Assembly (NCBI RefSeq): GCF_000797445.1
Contig: NZ_JSWF01000021.1
Location: forward strand, 24,839-88,838
DNA from: Lacinutrix jangbogonensis
Lineage (GTDB): Bacteria; Bacteroidota; Bacteroidia; Flavobacteriales; Flavobacteriaceae
Direction of reading: 5' to 3'
Length of the DNA stretch: 64,000 nucleotides
A program made the translations under genes and the position numbers. Within the stretch, counting starts at the first letter, position 1; each line of letters opens with the position of its first letter. The notes under the pieces are model-generated. The model saw only the letters and a program-made list of their open reading frames with translations. It was not told where the DNA came from and did no database searches. This document shows, in pieces, positions 53,320 through 63,268 of this stretch.

Positions 53320-54564
53320 ATGAAAAATGTAATCACACTTAATCTCCTTTTTTTCTTCGGAATCGCATGCGCTTTTGCACAAACAGAAACTTGCGACTGT
53401 AAAACTGATTTAGATTTTATAGTCACTAAAATGAAGAAAATGCCTTCATATAAAAAACAAATAAAAGGCGATAAAAAAGCAGCGTTTGAAACAAGTTATA
53501 AATCACTGTCATCTAAAATGAAGCAACCAATTCCTTTAGAAGCATGTTACAAAATGCTACTTCAACAAATGCTTTTAGTTAATGATGTGCACAGCAGTTT
53601 GAAATTCGTTAGTAAATATATCACCAAAGAAGATAGTAAAGATGATGCAAAACTAATCGATTTTAAAGCTTCAGAAAAACATATTAATCATCCAAAAACA
53701 AATCTTAATCTAGAGGCTTTAAAATCTGAATTGGCTTTAAAAAAACCAACAGATTTAGATGGACTTTATAAATATGGAGACCAGCAAACCATTGGTATTT
53801 ATTACGCCGAAAACAAAAAAGACCTTATTGGCATTGTTTTAGAAAGCAATTTAAAACAATGGACAGCTGGAGAAGTGATTTTTGAAGCAACACATACTAA
53901 TGGCATAAAATACAACCTCTTTTATTATCATCCAGCAACAAGAACTCCAGGTTTTGTTAAAAGTATTTCTTTTGAAAACGGAAGACTATGGTCTTATAAA
54001 AAGATAGGAAATACGGCAAATGCTGAGTTACCAATAGAAAACCAAACCAATTGGGAATTTAAACAACTAACACCTGAAACTCAGTATATGTATTTTGGTG
54101 ATTTTTCTTCTTTCAGTACAAAGAATAAAAAAGCCTTTAAAAGATTTTATGCAGACATGGAAACTAAACTTACCGCTAAAAATGTGATTGTAGACTTAAG
54201 AAGTAATGCTGGCGGAAACAGTAAATTATCAGATCCTTTTCTAAAACTCTTAAAAAACAAAAATGTTTATATTTTAACCAATTGTTTTGCGGGTAGTAAT
54301 GGCGAGCAATTCACCTTAAAACTCAAAGCACTAAAAAACGCTAAGCATTTAGGACAAACCACTCGTGGTATTATTGCCTACGGAATGAATTATGGTTATA
54401 ATTATAATACGCCTTCTGGTTATTTTAACATGACTCCTACAGATATGAATTTTAGTAAATACTTAGCATTCGAAGGAAAGGGAGTTTCACCAGAATATCC
54501 ATTAGATTTTAACACCGATTGGATTGAACAAACTTTAAAAATGATTGAAACTGACAATAATTAA
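53320..54564 (+). CDS. S41 family peptidase (C-terminal processing peptidase-like)
   Basis: The 414-residue protein has a signal peptide ending AFAQ. An N-terminal four-cysteine region (ETCDCKT) is followed by the S41 catalytic domain: VIVDLRSNAGGN at 289-300 and the nucleophile Ser326 in CFAGSNGEQF, with a Lys two turns later. No PDZ domain is obvious. It acts in the periplasm or outside. The upstream LytTR gene and this one are in the same orientation. Confidence 0.85.
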   Translation: MKNVITLNLLFFFGIACAFAQTETCDCKTDLDFIVTKMKKMPSYKKQIKGDKKAAFETSYKSLSSKMKQPIPLEACYKMLLQQMLLVNDVHSSLKFVSKYITKEDSKDDAKLIDFKASEKHINHPKTNLNLEALKSELALKKPTDLDGLYKYGDQQTIGIYYAENKKDLIGIVLESNLKQWTAGEVIFEATHTNGIKYNLFYYHPATRTPGFVKSISFENGRLWSYKKIGNTANAELPIENQTNWEFKQLTPETQYMYFGDFSSFSTKNKKAFKRFYADMETKLTAKNVIVDLRSNAGGNSKLSDPFLKLLKNKNVYILTNCFAGSNGEQFTLKLKALKNAKHLGQTTRGIIAYGMNYGYNYNTPSGYFNMTPTDMNFSKYLAFEGKGVSPEYPLDFNTDWIEQTLKMIETDNN

Positions 54565-54627
54565 AAAAACACAACAAGTTTACGTGGTTCTAATGCACGG
54601 TTAAACTTTCTAAATACACATTAGAAT

Positions 54628-54657
54628 AACTGTCGCTATTTGGTTTTAGCGACAGTT
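54628..54657. terminator. Hairpin terminator between convergent genes
   Basis: AACTGTCGCTA pairs perfectly with TAGCGACAGTT around an 8-base loop, with T/A-rich flanks on both sides. It may serve both the S41 peptidase gene and the gene at 54692. Confidence 0.75.
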
Positions 54658-54691
54658 TATATTTAAAATCTTAAAGAAAAATAAACACTTT

Positions 54692-55501
54692 TTAATCTAT
54701 GACACTTTTAGTATTTAAAAAGATTTTACTCTTTCTACTAAGTAACTCAAGGAATTCTAATTCATGACCATAATTTAACAAGTCAAAATCAAACGCCTCA
54801 TCTTCAACATATCTAATAAATTCTTCAACACGATGCTCTGGGATTTTAAAATTTTCAATCAAAAAATTAGAGCCAAGATAGTATTTAATTGATTTTGCTG
54901 GTACTTCAGGAATTCCAGCTGCTTTTTTGTCTTTAACTTCAGATCTAAAAAGTGGTATCAATAATTGATCTACAACATTTATAACGTTTAAACCATTGAC
55001 CATAGTTTGAGCTTGAGAGTGCATAGCTGCACTTTGCACCTGGCTTATTTCATCAGTACTAAAATCTTCATTGTTATTGTTTTTGGCTCCAAAATAAATA
55101 ACATCTAGTTTTGGCCTAAATGTATGAATACTGTTAAGGTCTGCCTCAATATCACCTGTGAGGCTTTTAGACGAAACGATAACTTCGTCCAATCTATTGA
55201 TTTCTTCAATTAAAAAAATACTTAATTTTTTCGATTCTAAAATCGATTTATTAACTTTAATATTAAAATTTTGATACTCTATTGCTCTAATCTCTAAGAG
55301 GTCGTTTGAAGTTACAGCAATTGTAAATTCACCAAATTCATTAGATACTGTTCCTAAATTTGAGGAGGAGTTAAAAATAGTTATGCCATCAATATCATTG
55401 CCTTCAACAATAATTTTTCCTTTAACATTTTCGCGTTTTATATCTTGGGAAAATGTAAAAATGCTAACTGATAATAAAAATAAAGTAAGTAGGTTTTTCA
55501 T
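54692..55501 (-). CDS. Carboxypeptidase-regulatory-like domain protein (exported)
   Basis: The 269-residue protein has a signal peptide (to about residue 19) and a CarboxypepD_reg-like beta domain (GKIIVEGNDIDGITIFNSSS, TVSNEFGEFTIAV) over about 25-100. The rest is helical and polar with no known domain; ends in NTKSVID. Proteins with this head usually are outer-membrane or secreted and related to TonB-receptor plugs, but here no barrel follows. Not recognised further. Confidence 0.75.
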   Translation of the reverse strand: MKNLLTLFLLSVSIFTFSQDIKRENVKGKIIVEGNDIDGITIFNSSSNLGTVSNEFGEFTIAVTSNDLLEIRAIEYQNFNIKVNKSILESKKLSIFLIEEINRLDEVIVSSKSLTGDIEADLNSIHTFRPKLDVIYFGAKNNNNEDFSTDEISQVQSAAMHSQAQTMVNGLNVINVVDQLLIPLFRSEVKDKKAAGIPEVPAKSIKYYLGSNFLIENFKIPEHRVEEFIRYVEDEAFDFDLLNYGHELEFLELLSRKSKIFLNTKSVID

Positions 55502-55634
55502 AATATATAATTTCTTCTACAAAAATACCTCATACCTGTTTAAAAGACGAATCTTTATATATAAACATATATTAATATGTTTTATTTATAACATAAAATA
55601 AATTTATACATCTATTGTTGTAGAATATCACAAA

Positions 55635-56234
55635 CTACTTCTCTCTACCTTTTAAAACAGCTACAACATCGTTCAACTTAAAACCTTTTGCTTGCAATAA
55701 CATTAAGTAATGAAATAATAAATCGGCACTTTCACTTAGAAATAAATCGTCGTTGTTATCCATAGCTTCAATAACTACTTCTACAGCTTCTTCACCTACT
55801 TTTTGAGCTACTTTATTAATTCCTGAAGCAAATAATGAAGCCACATAAGATGTCGAAGAATCTCCAGCCTTTACTCTACTTTCAATAGTATCTTCTAATT
55901 TCGAAATAAACCCAAAGTTTTCTGTATTAGACTCTGCCCAACACGTATCTGTTCCTTTATGGCATGTTGGTCCAACTGGATTAACAGTAATTAGTAATGT
56001 ATCGTTATCACAATCTAATTTTAAATCTACCAAGTTTAAAAAGTGACCACTTTCTTCACCTTTTGTCCATAACCGACTTTTAGTTCTGCTAAAAAAAGTA
56101 ACTTTTTTAGTGTCTTGCGTTACTTTTAAGGCTTCTTCATTCATATAACCTAACATGAGCACGTTTTTAGTTGATGCGTCTTGTATAATTACCGGAACTA
56201 ATCCGTCGTTGTTTTTATTAAAATCTATGTTCAT
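55635..56234 (-). CDS. hisI: Bifunctional phosphoribosyl-AMP cyclohydrolase / phosphoribosyl-ATP pyrophosphatase
   Basis: The 199-residue HisIE fusion has the cyclohydrolase head (MLGYMNEEALK, WTKGEESGHFL, DCDNDTLL, GPTCHKGTDTCW) and the pyrophosphatase tail (KVGEEAVEVVIEA, ESADLLFHYLMLL). It carries out steps 2 and 3 of histidine synthesis and is the last gene of the operon. Confidence 0.97.
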   Translation of the reverse strand: MNIDFNKNNDGLVPVIIQDASTKNVLMLGYMNEEALKVTQDTKKVTFFSRTKSRLWTKGEESGHFLNLVDLKLDCDNDTLLITVNPVGPTCHKGTDTCWAESNTENFGFISKLEDTIESRVKAGDSSTSYVASLFASGINKVAQKVGEEAVEVVIEAMDNNDDLFLSESADLLFHYLMLLQAKGFKLNDVVAVLKGREK

Positions 56235-56250
56235 CGTTTTATTAGTTTTG

Positions 56251-56317
56251 TCGCACTGAGCGCGGTCTAAGTGTATAATTAGTTACCATTTTATTTTTTC
56301 GACTGCACTCAAGATGA
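56251..56317. repeat. Palindromic repeat between hisF and hisI
   Basis: TGAGCGCGGTC at 56257-56267 pairs with GACTGCACTCA at 56301-56311 (two positions differ, both compatible with G-U pairs). This resembles the dispersed GTC-xx-CTGAGxGCxGTC type repeats of Bacteroidota chromosomes. Confidence 0.5.
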
Positions 56318-56338
56318 TAGAAAGTTTGTTTGTTAAAC

Positions 56339-57094
56339 TTATTGTCTTACAGGAATATTTTTATTTTTCAATGCTTCTTTTAATTCTGAAATTGGAATTT
56401 CACCAAAATGAAATACACTCGCGGCCAAAGCAGCATCAGCATTTCCCTTCTCAAAAGTGTCTATAAAATGCTGAATTGTTCCTGCTCCACCTGAAGCGAT
56501 AATTGGAATATTAAGCGTTTCGGAGAGCTTTGCTAATGCTACGTTAGCAAAACCATCTTTTGTGCCGTCGTTATCCATAGAGGTAAACAAAATTTCACCT
56601 GCGCCTCTTTGTTCTACTTCTTTTGCCCAATCGAATAAATTTAGTTCCGTTGGTATAGTTCCACCTGCTAAATACACTATCCAATTTCCATTTATGTTTT
56701 TGGCGTCTATAGCAACCACAACACATTGACTCCCAAATTTGTTCGCCAATTCGTTAACCAATTCTGGTCTTTTTATAGCCGAAGAATTTATAGACACTTT
56801 ATCTGCACCACATTGCAACAAGTCGTCTACATCTTCCACGCTCGAAATTCCACCACCAACTGTAAATGGAATATTTACGTGTTCTGCGACTTTTAAAACC
56901 ATATCATGCATGGTTTTTCTACCTTCTAATGTTGCAGAAATATCAAGAAAAACCAACTCGTCGGCTCCTTTAAAAGCGTATTGCTTAGCTAATTCTACAG
57001 GGTCTCCAGCATCACGTAAATCGACAAAATTCACACCTTTTACGGTGCGCCCGTTTTTAATATCTAAGCATGGTATAATTCGTTTTGTAAGCAT
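56339..57094 (-). CDS. hisF: Imidazole glycerol phosphate synthase, cyclase subunit
   Basis: Starting at [15 protein letters not shown] the product is 251 residues, a TIM barrel with catalytic D11 (CLDIKNGR), D130-like (AIDAKN) and phosphate loops (GGGISS, ASGGAG). It forms IGP and AICAR together with HisH. A 30-residue longer frame upstream is an artefact of the repeat at 57116-57215. Confidence 0.97.
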   Translation of the reverse strand: MLTKRIIPCLDIKNGRTVKGVNFVDLRDAGDPVELAKQYAFKGADELVFLDISATLEGRKTMHDMVLKVAEHVNIPFTVGGGISSVEDVDDLLQCGADKVSINSSAIKRPELVNELANKFGSQCVVVAIDAKNINGNWIVYLAGGTIPTELNLFDWAKEVEQRGAGEILFTSMDNDGTKDGFANVALAKLSETLNIPIIASGGAGTIQHFIDTFEKGNADAALAASVFHFGEIPISELKEALKNKNIPVRQ

Positions 57095-57115
57095 TTTTGT
57101 TAAGCTTTTGGCTTC

Positions 57116-57215
57116 GTCAGTTCTAGTGAAATTATTTTTTCTGCAATTTTGTATCGAGAACATCTGAATAACTTCCCGATACAATTTCTCCTACCTCTAA
57201 ATCACTCGAAATGAC
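57116..57215. repeat. 100-base palindromic repeat between hisA and hisF
   Basis: TTGTATCGAGAA (57149-57160) pairs with TTCCCGATACAA (57173-57184) at 11 of 12 positions, and the outer ends GTCAGTTC and GAAATGAC also pair partly. A related copy sits at 60941-61048. It ends one base before the hisA stop codon. Confidence 0.75.
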
Positions 57216-57216
57216 T

Positions 57217-57960
57217 TTATTTGTTAATTATAAAATTCTCTAATTGCTTTAAGCTGATTCTATTTTCATAGATCGCTTTACCAATAATAACGCCTTCGCA
57301 ACCGAGTTTAGCTAGTTTAGGTAATTCATCAAATGTTGAAACGCCTCCTGAGGCAATCAGCTTAATTGATTCTTCGCTTTGCTCAGAATGACATTCTCTT
57401 AATATTCTACTATACAATTCAAAACTTGGACCTTCAAGCATTCCATCTTTAGAGATGTCTGTACAAATAACATAGCGCACTCCTTTTTTCTGATACTCAT
57501 TAATAAAAGGAATCACTTTTAAATCGCTTTCTTCCAACCAACCGCTAATAGCAATATTCTCGTTATTGCAATCGGCTCCAAGTATAATTTTATTATTTCC
57601 AAACTTCGTTAACCATTCTTGAAATATCTCAGGATTTTTAACAGCAATACTACCTCCAGTTATTTGGGAAGCACCAGAATTAAAGGCAATACCTAAATCT
57701 TTGTTAGTTTTTAATCCACCACCAAAATCGATTTTTAAATTAGTACGCGTCGCTATTTGCTCTAACACCTTATGATTTACAATATGCTTTGCTTTTGCTC
57801 CATCTAAATCTACGACGTGCAAATACTCAATTCCTGAAGCTTCAAATGCTTTAGCGACTTCTAACGGACTTTCGTTATATATTTTCTTGGTATTGTAGTC
57901 GCCTTTACTTAAACGCACACATTTCCCGTCTATAATGTCTATTGCTGGTATTATTCTCAT
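57217..57960 (-). CDS. hisA: ProFAR isomerase with in-frame repeat insertion
   Basis: The 247-residue TIM barrel has the catalytic D8 ([11 protein letters not shown]) and D-containing loop CTDISKDGM, and phosphate loops GGGLK and ASGGVS. It isomerises ProFAR to PRFAR, step 4 of the pathway. Between ELYSRILRE and IKLIASGG it has the extra residues CHSEQSEES, encoded by a dispersed repeat; homologues usually have a shorter link here. The insertion lies in a loop between barrel elements and the flanking catalytic motifs are intact. Confidence 0.95.
   Translation of the reverse strand: MRIIPAIDIIDGKCVRLSKGDYNTKKIYNESPLEVAKAFEASGIEYLHVVDLDGAKAKHIVNHKVLEQIATRTNLKIDFGGGLKTNKDLGIAFNSGASQITGGSIAVKNPEIFQEWLTKFGNNKIILGADCNNENIAISGWLEESDLKVIPFINEYQKKGVRYVICTDISKDGMLEGPSFELYSRILRECHSEQSEESIKLIASGGVSTFDELPKLAKLGCEGVIIGKAIYENRISLKQLENFIINK
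57368..57392 (-). repeat. Dispersed repeat inserted in frame within hisA
   Basis: The 25-base stretch begins GTCATTCTGAGC and ends GAAGAATC on the minus strand. ATTCT and AGAAT at its ends pair. It encodes [12 protein letters not shown] residues, a peptide typical of this repeat when read through. It adds about nine residues to HisA. Confidence 0.65.
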
Positions 57961-58021
57961 AACATTCCCTTAAAAAAAAAGGGTCTCTTTTTAATTAATA
58001 TATATATATTCAATTATATGG

Positions 58022-58044
58022 ATTCCTGCCTTCGCAGGAATGAC
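58022..58044. repeat. Palindromic repeat between hisH and hisA
   Basis: ATTCCTGC pairs with GCAGGAAT around CTTC, followed by GAC. The same unit appears in the hisB-hisH gap. Confidence 0.75.
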
Positions 58045-58062
58045 AAACTTCTTTTATCCAAA

Positions 58063-58644
58063 CTAAAGTTCTAAAAAATTCTTCAAAATTTGCTCTCCTA
58101 CTACACTACTCTTTTCTGGATGAAACTGTACACCATAAAAATTATTTTTCTGTAATGCTGATGCGTAATTAAACTCGTAATTAGTGGTTGCTATTTGTTC
58201 TTTGCATGCTTCAGCATAAAAACTATGAACCAAATACATAAAAGCGTCTTCCTTAATACCTTTAAATAATGGTGATTTTAAATCTGAAATGGTATTCCAT
58301 CCCATTTGCGGTACTTTTACAACATTCGAAAAGCGTTTTACATCTACATTAAAAATCCCTAAACCATTAGTATTTCCTTCTTCTGAAGATTTACACATGA
58401 GTTGCATTCCTAGACAAATGCCTAAAACCGGTTGTTTTAAATTAGGAATCAACGTATCTAAACCAGATACTTTAAGCATTTTCATTGCCGAATTCGCTTC
58501 TCCAACGCCTGGGAAAATGACTTTATCTGCAGTTCTAATGTCGTCTGGATTGTTAGACAAAATAGCCTCTACACCAAGTCTTTTAAAAGCAAATTGAATG
58601 CTTTTAATATTTCCTGCTCCGTAATTTATTATAACTAATTTCAT
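58063..58644 (-). CDS. hisH: Imidazole glycerol phosphate synthase, glutamine amidotransferase subunit
   Basis: The 193-residue class I amidotransferase has the nucleophile Cys in PVLGICLGMQLM (about residue 79), the oxyanion strand PQMGWN and the His-Glu pair in VQFHPEKSS. It supplies ammonia to HisF. Confidence 0.97.
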   Translation of the reverse strand: MKLVIINYGAGNIKSIQFAFKRLGVEAILSNNPDDIRTADKVIFPGVGEANSAMKMLKVSGLDTLIPNLKQPVLGICLGMQLMCKSSEEGNTNGLGIFNVDVKRFSNVVKVPQMGWNTISDLKSPLFKGIKEDAFMYLVHSFYAEACKEQIATTNYEFNYASALQKNNFYGVQFHPEKSSVVGEQILKNFLEL

Positions 58645-58650
58645 TCTTCT

Positions 58651-58721
58651 GTCATTCCTGCGAAAGCAGGAATCTATTTATAATTATATAGCTTGTGTAT
58701 CCCTACCTTCGCAGGAATGAC
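58651..58721. repeat. Double palindromic repeat between hisB and hisH
   Basis: The first unit (58651-58674) is a hairpin ATTCCTGC-GAAA-GCAGGAAT. A second partial unit lies in opposite orientation: GTCATTCCTGCGAA (58651-58664) and TTCGCAGGAATGAC (58708-58721) are perfect inverted copies over 14 bases. Confidence 0.75.
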
Positions 58722-58728
58722 AAACACT

Positions 58729-59862
58729 TTACAACATTCCTTTAGTACTGGGTAAAATCATTTTATCCGCATCACGCTTTACTGCTACTTTAATCGCTTT
58801 TGCAAAGGCCTTAAAAATCGCTTCAATTTTGTGGTGTTCGTTAGTACCTTCAGCTTTTATATTTAGGTTACAACGTGCTCCATCTGTAAACGATTTAAAA
58901 AAGTGAAAAAACATTTCTGTTGGCATTTTACCAATCATTTCACGTTTAAAATCGGCTTCCCAAACCAACCAATTTCTTCCTCCAAAGTCAATTGCAGCTT
59001 GCGCTAAGCAATCGTCCATTGGTAAACAAAAACCATAACGTTCTATACCTAATTTATTACCTAGAGTATCTGCAAATAATTCGCCTAAAGCAATTGCGGT
59101 ATCTTCTATAGTATGGTGTTCGTCGACTTCCAAATCACCAACTACTTTTAAGTCTAAATCTAATTGACCATGACGTGCAATTTGATCTAACATATGATCG
59201 AAAAAGGCAATACCTGTATCGATATTCGATTTTCCAGTACCATCTAAATTTAACTCTATTTTAATCTTAGTTTCGTTGGTGTTTCTTTCAATTGACCCTT
59301 TACGAGCATCCATTTTTAAGAAACGATAAATGGTTTCCCAATCGTTACTTTCTAAAGCTATATATTGATCTAAATGCTCACGTTTTACGGTAATTTCATC
59401 GGTTCCTAAATGCGTTTCATCATTAATGTAAATACCTTTCGCATTTAAGTTTTTTGCTAATTCTATATCTGTTAATCGGTCTCCAATAACAAACGAATTT
59501 GCTAAATCGTATTCGTCAGTAAAATATTGCGTTAATAAACCCGTGTTCGGCTTGCGTGTTGGCGCATTATCTTTAGCAAAAGTAACATCTATAAATTGTT
59601 CTTTAAAAGTAATGCCTTCAGCTTCAAAAGTTTTTAAAACAAAGTTGTGAACTGGCCAAAAGGTGTTTTCAGGATATACTTCTGTGCCTAAACCGTCTTG
59701 ATTAGTGATCATTACAATTTCGAAATCTAATTCTTTAGCGATTTTACTTAGGTAAGTAAATACTTTTGGGTAAAAATCCAGTTTTTCAAACGCATCGATT
59801 TGCTCGTCTGCTGGTTCTTTTATAATGGTTCCATCACGATCTATAAATAAGACTCTTTTCAT
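58729..59862 (-). CDS. hisB: Bifunctional histidinol-phosphatase / imidazoleglycerol-phosphate dehydratase
   Basis: The 377-residue protein has an N-terminal HAD phosphatase ([23 protein letters not shown]) and a C-terminal IGPD domain with metal-binding repeats ([40 protein letters not shown]). Both pathway steps 6 and 8 are covered. Confidence 0.97.
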   Translation of the reverse strand: MKRVLFIDRDGTIIKEPADEQIDAFEKLDFYPKVFTYLSKIAKELDFEIVMITNQDGLGTEVYPENTFWPVHNFVLKTFEAEGITFKEQFIDVTFAKDNAPTRKPNTGLLTQYFTDEYDLANSFVIGDRLTDIELAKNLNAKGIYINDETHLGTDEITVKREHLDQYIALESNDWETIYRFLKMDARKGSIERNTNETKIKIELNLDGTGKSNIDTGIAFFDHMLDQIARHGQLDLDLKVVGDLEVDEHHTIEDTAIALGELFADTLGNKLGIERYGFCLPMDDCLAQAAIDFGGRNWLVWEADFKREMIGKMPTEMFFHFFKSFTDGARCNLNIKAEGTNEHHKIEAIFKAFAKAIKVAVKRDADKMILPSTKGML

Positions 59863-59866
59863 GGTT

Positions 59867-60928
59867 TTAATTTTTCTCTAATGATTTTAATGCTTCAATA
59901 AGCTTTTTATTTTCTGTTGCTGTCCCAACAGTTAAACGCAACGTATTCTCACATAAAGGTTGCGTGGTTCTGTTACGAATAACAATTCCTTTTTCGATTA
60001 ATTGATGGTAACGTTTTGTGGCATCATCTACTTTTACAAGCACAAAATTAGCATCTGTAGGATAAATGGTTTCTATATAACTAATCGTTTTTAAAGCTGA
60101 AATTAACACCTCTCTTTCTAAAAGGATAATTCCTATAATATGGCTTACTTCTTCTAAATCGTCTAAGCGATTTAAAACTGCTTCTTGATTTAAAGTGCTG
60201 ACGTTATAAGGTGGTTTTACACGATTATATAAAGCAACAATTTCTTCGCTTGCATAAGCAACTCCTACTCTAACACCTGCTAATCCCCAAGCCTTACTAA
60301 ACGTCTGACTTACAATCAAGTTATTGTATTTGTTAATGTTTTTAAGAAATGATGCTTGTGCACTAAAATCGATGTACGCTTCATCGACAATTACGATTCC
60401 ATTGAAATTCTCTAAAACATATTCAATATCCTCCGAATTAATACTGTTTCCTGTTGGATTATTAGGTGAACATATAAAAATGATTTTTACATCTTCGAAA
60501 TCTAAATACGGTTGTAACTGATTTAGATTGATTTGAAAATCATTAATTAACGGTTGCTTTATAACTTCTATATTATTAATATTAGCAGACACGTCGTACA
60601 TTCCATACGTTGGCGAAAAAGTCAACACTTTGTCTTTTCCTGGTTCACAAAAAATACGGTAAGCTAAATCGATAACTTCATCACTACCATTACCAACAAA
60701 AATCTGATTTGTTTCTACTTTTTTAATTGCAGATAGCTTTTGTTTGATTTCTTTTTGCTGTGGATCGGGATAACGATTTACACCATTTTCGAACGGATTT
60801 TCGTTAGCATCCAAAAAAACCATAGCGCCTGATGCACTATTTTTATACTCATCTCTTGCCGACGAATAGGGCTTTAAAGCTTTTATATTTGCTCTTACGA
60901 GGTTGTTTATGTTGAAATTTGTGTTCAT
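59867..60928 (-). CDS. hisC: Histidinol-phosphate aminotransferase
   Basis: The 353-residue PLP enzyme has the [16 protein letters not shown] lysine motif, NPTGN and an R near the C-terminus (LRLTVGT). It catalyses the transamination step 7. It is four bases upstream of hisB, so translation is close-coupled. Confidence 0.97.
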   Translation of the reverse strand: MNTNFNINNLVRANIKALKPYSSARDEYKNSASGAMVFLDANENPFENGVNRYPDPQQKEIKQKLSAIKKVETNQIFVGNGSDEVIDLAYRIFCEPGKDKVLTFSPTYGMYDVSANINNIEVIKQPLINDFQINLNQLQPYLDFEDVKIIFICSPNNPTGNSINSEDIEYVLENFNGIVIVDEAYIDFSAQASFLKNINKYNNLIVSQTFSKAWGLAGVRVGVAYASEEIVALYNRVKPPYNVSTLNQEAVLNRLDDLEEVSHIIGIILLEREVLISALKTISYIETIYPTDANFVLVKVDDATKRYHQLIEKGIVIRNRTTQPLCENTLRLTVGTATENKKLIEALKSLEKN

Positions 60929-60940
60929 TTTTTATTGTTT

Positions 60941-61048
60941 GTCAGTTCGATTGCAATTGCTTTTTCTACAATTTTGTATCGTTAACTTTGGTTTTACTAA
61001 AACTTCTCGATACCATTTTCTCCTACATCAGAAATTACTCGAAGTGAC
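60941..61048. repeat. 108-base palindromic repeat between hisD and hisC
   Basis: It begins GTCAGTTCGA and ends GAAGTGAC; TTGTATCG (60974-60981) faces CGATACCA (61008-61015). It is a relative of 57116-57215 and ends three bases before the hisD stop. Confidence 0.7.
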
Positions 61049-61051
61049 CGT

Positions 61052-62335
61052 TTATTCTAAATCTTTTAGCCTTAAAGTTACTGCATTTTTATGCGCATGT
61101 AAACCTTCAGCTTCGGCCATTAATTCAATTGTTTTACCAATATTTAATATTCCTTCTTTAGTTATTTTCTGGAATGTAATAGCCTTTGTAAAACTGTCTA
61201 AATTCACTCCAGAATAGGCCTTACTAAACCCGTTTGTTGGCAAAGTATGGTTGGTTCCAGAAGCATAATCGCCAGCACTTTCTGGTGTATAATTACCAAT
61301 AAATACGGAGCCTGCATTTCTTATGCTATCTATAAAAAAGTCATTATTTCGTGTTGCAATAATTAAGTGTTCTGGAGCATAATCATTTATTAAATCTAAA
61401 GCTAAATCTGCAGCTTCAATAACAATGGCTATAGAATTAATTAAAGCCTTTTCTGCAATTTGTTTTCTTGGTAATCCCAAAAGTTGCTTTTGTATCTCGT
61501 TTTGTACAGATTCTATTAATTTAATTGAATCTGAAACTAAAATAACTTGGCTATCTTCTCCATGTTCTGCCTGACTTAACAAATCTGAAGCTACATAAGC
61601 TACATTTGCAGAATCATCTGCCACTATTAATAACTCACTTGGTCCTGCAGGCATATCTATGGCTACACCAAACTTAGTCGCAATTTGCTTTGCAACCGTA
61701 ACAAACTGATTTCCTGGTCCAAAAATTTTATAAACCTGAGGTATCGTTTCTGTTCCAAACGTTAAACCTGCAATAGCCTGAATACCGCCAACTTTTATAA
61801 TTTTAGTAACACCACATAAGTTTGCCGTGTATAAAATTTCGTTAGCTATTTGACCTTCTTTATTTGGAGGCGTACATAATACCAATTCTTTACAACCAGC
61901 AATATTTGCAGGTGTTGCTAACATTAAAACTGTTGAAAATAATGGTGCAGTTCCTCCAGGAATATATAAACCAACCTTTTCGATAGGTCTTTTTTCTTGC
62001 CAACAGTGTACACCTTTTACGGTTTCAACAAAAACTTTATCTGTTTTTTGAGCGCTATGAAATGCCTCAATATTTGATTTCGCTTGCGCTATAGCTTTTT
62101 TTAATTCAATGGAAACCAAAGCAGATGCCTTTTCTATTTCATCAGCAGTAACAACATTTGAATCTAATTCGCAACCATCAAATTTTTTGGTGTATTTAGC
62201 AATGGCTATATCACCATGTTTAGCGACATCTTCGAAAACCTCATTTACTGTTTTCTCAATAGCATCAACTGTTTGCGTTGGTCTTTTTAATAATTCTGAC
62301 CACGTTGATTTATTTGGGTTTATAATTGTTTTCAT
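61052..62335 (-). CDS. hisD: Histidinol dehydrogenase
   Basis: The 427-residue enzyme has the zinc- and substrate-binding residues in DMPAGPSELLIVAD, SQAEHGEDSQ and YAPEHL. It performs the last two oxidations. Its ATG shares base 62335 with the hisG stop codon. Confidence 0.97.
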   Translation of the reverse strand: MKTIINPNKSTWSELLKRPTQTVDAIEKTVNEVFEDVAKHGDIAIAKYTKKFDGCELDSNVVTADEIEKASALVSIELKKAIAQAKSNIEAFHSAQKTDKVFVETVKGVHCWQEKRPIEKVGLYIPGGTAPLFSTVLMLATPANIAGCKELVLCTPPNKEGQIANEILYTANLCGVTKIIKVGGIQAIAGLTFGTETIPQVYKIFGPGNQFVTVAKQIATKFGVAIDMPAGPSELLIVADDSANVAYVASDLLSQAEHGEDSQVILVSDSIKLIESVQNEIQKQLLGLPRKQIAEKALINSIAIVIEAADLALDLINDYAPEHLIIATRNNDFFIDSIRNAGSVFIGNYTPESAGDYASGTNHTLPTNGFSKAYSGVNLDSFTKAITFQKITKEGILNIGKTIELMAEAEGLHAHKNAVTLRLKDLE

Positions 62336-63192
62336 TACATCACCATTTTTTCAATTGGACAAACCAGTATACCTTGAGCTCCTTTAGCTTTTAACTCATC
62401 GATAACCTCCCAAAACTGGTTCTTATCGATAACAGAGTGGACACTACTCCAACCTTTTTCGGCTAATGGCAATACTGTTGGGCTTTTCATTCCTGGTAAA
62501 ACAGAAATAATGTCCTCTAATTTATCATTTGGAGCATTTAACAACACATATTTAGAATTCTGACCTCTTAAAACTGATTGAATTCTAAATTGAATTTTCT
62601 GTAATAACGCTTCATTTTCATTAGACAGTTTTGGTGATTTTGCCAAAACGGCTTCAGATTTCAAAAGCACTTCTACTTCTTTTAATCCATTTTTAAACAG
62701 CGTGCTTCCACTCGACACAATATCACAAATACCATCTGCTAATCCAATATTAGGAGCGATTTCTACAGAACCACTAATAATATGGAGTTTGGCTTCTATT
62801 CCGTTTTTATCTAAAAAGTGCTCTACAGTATTTGGATACGATGTTGCAATACGCTTACCACGTAAATCCTGTAGACTTGAAGCCTTAGAATCTTTTGGCA
62901 CAGCAATAGAGACTTTACATTTAGAGAAACCTAAACGCTCTACAATTGGTAAATCGTTTCCTTTTTCTATTAAAACATTTTCGCCAATAATGGCTACATC
63001 TACAACTCCATCTCTTAAATATTGAGGGATATCCCCATTTCTTAAGTAAAAAACTTCCAAAGGAAAGTTACGTGCAGCAGCTTTTAATTGATCTTTTCCA
63101 TTCTCTATAGAAATACCAATGTCTTTTAGAAGCTTCATTGAATCTTCATTAAGTCTTCCTGATTTTTGAACTGCAATTTTTAGTTTAGTCAT
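62335..63192 (-). CDS. hisG: ATP phosphoribosyltransferase, long form
   Basis: The 285-residue protein is the long HisG type: catalytic domain (LKIAVQKSGRL, DIVSSGSTLFKNGL) and a C-terminal regulatory ACT-like domain (about 215-285; GMKSPTVLPLAEKGW). The long form acts alone and is feedback-inhibited by histidine. It is the first structural gene of the operon, preceded by a leader-type attenuator. Confidence 0.97.
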   Translation of the reverse strand: MTKLKIAVQKSGRLNEDSMKLLKDIGISIENGKDQLKAAARNFPLEVFYLRNGDIPQYLRDGVVDVAIIGENVLIEKGNDLPIVERLGFSKCKVSIAVPKDSKASSLQDLRGKRIATSYPNTVEHFLDKNGIEAKLHIISGSVEIAPNIGLADGICDIVSSGSTLFKNGLKEVEVLLKSEAVLAKSPKLSNENEALLQKIQFRIQSVLRGQNSKYVLLNAPNDKLEDIISVLPGMKSPTVLPLAEKGWSSVHSVIDKNQFWEVIDELKAKGAQGILVCPIEKMVM

Positions 63193-63239
63193 CTTGCTTT
63201 ATTATTGTTTTAGGCAAAATCAAACGGTATAAATAGAAA

Positions 63240-63268
63240 AAATCCGTTTGATTTGCTCAAACGGATTT
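63240..63268 (-). terminator. his attenuator terminator
   Basis: AAATCCGTTTGA pairs perfectly with TCAAACGGATTT (12 bp) around a 5-base loop. On the minus strand it is followed by TTTTTTCTATTT. It lies between the leader peptide and hisG (about 48 bases from the hisG start), so it is placed to stop transcription before the operon. Confidence 0.85.

Noticed and set aside
57095..57184. Longer start of hisF adding 30 residues
   Set aside because: The extra codons come from the palindromic repeat; [12 protein letters not shown] is the conserved HisF N-terminus.
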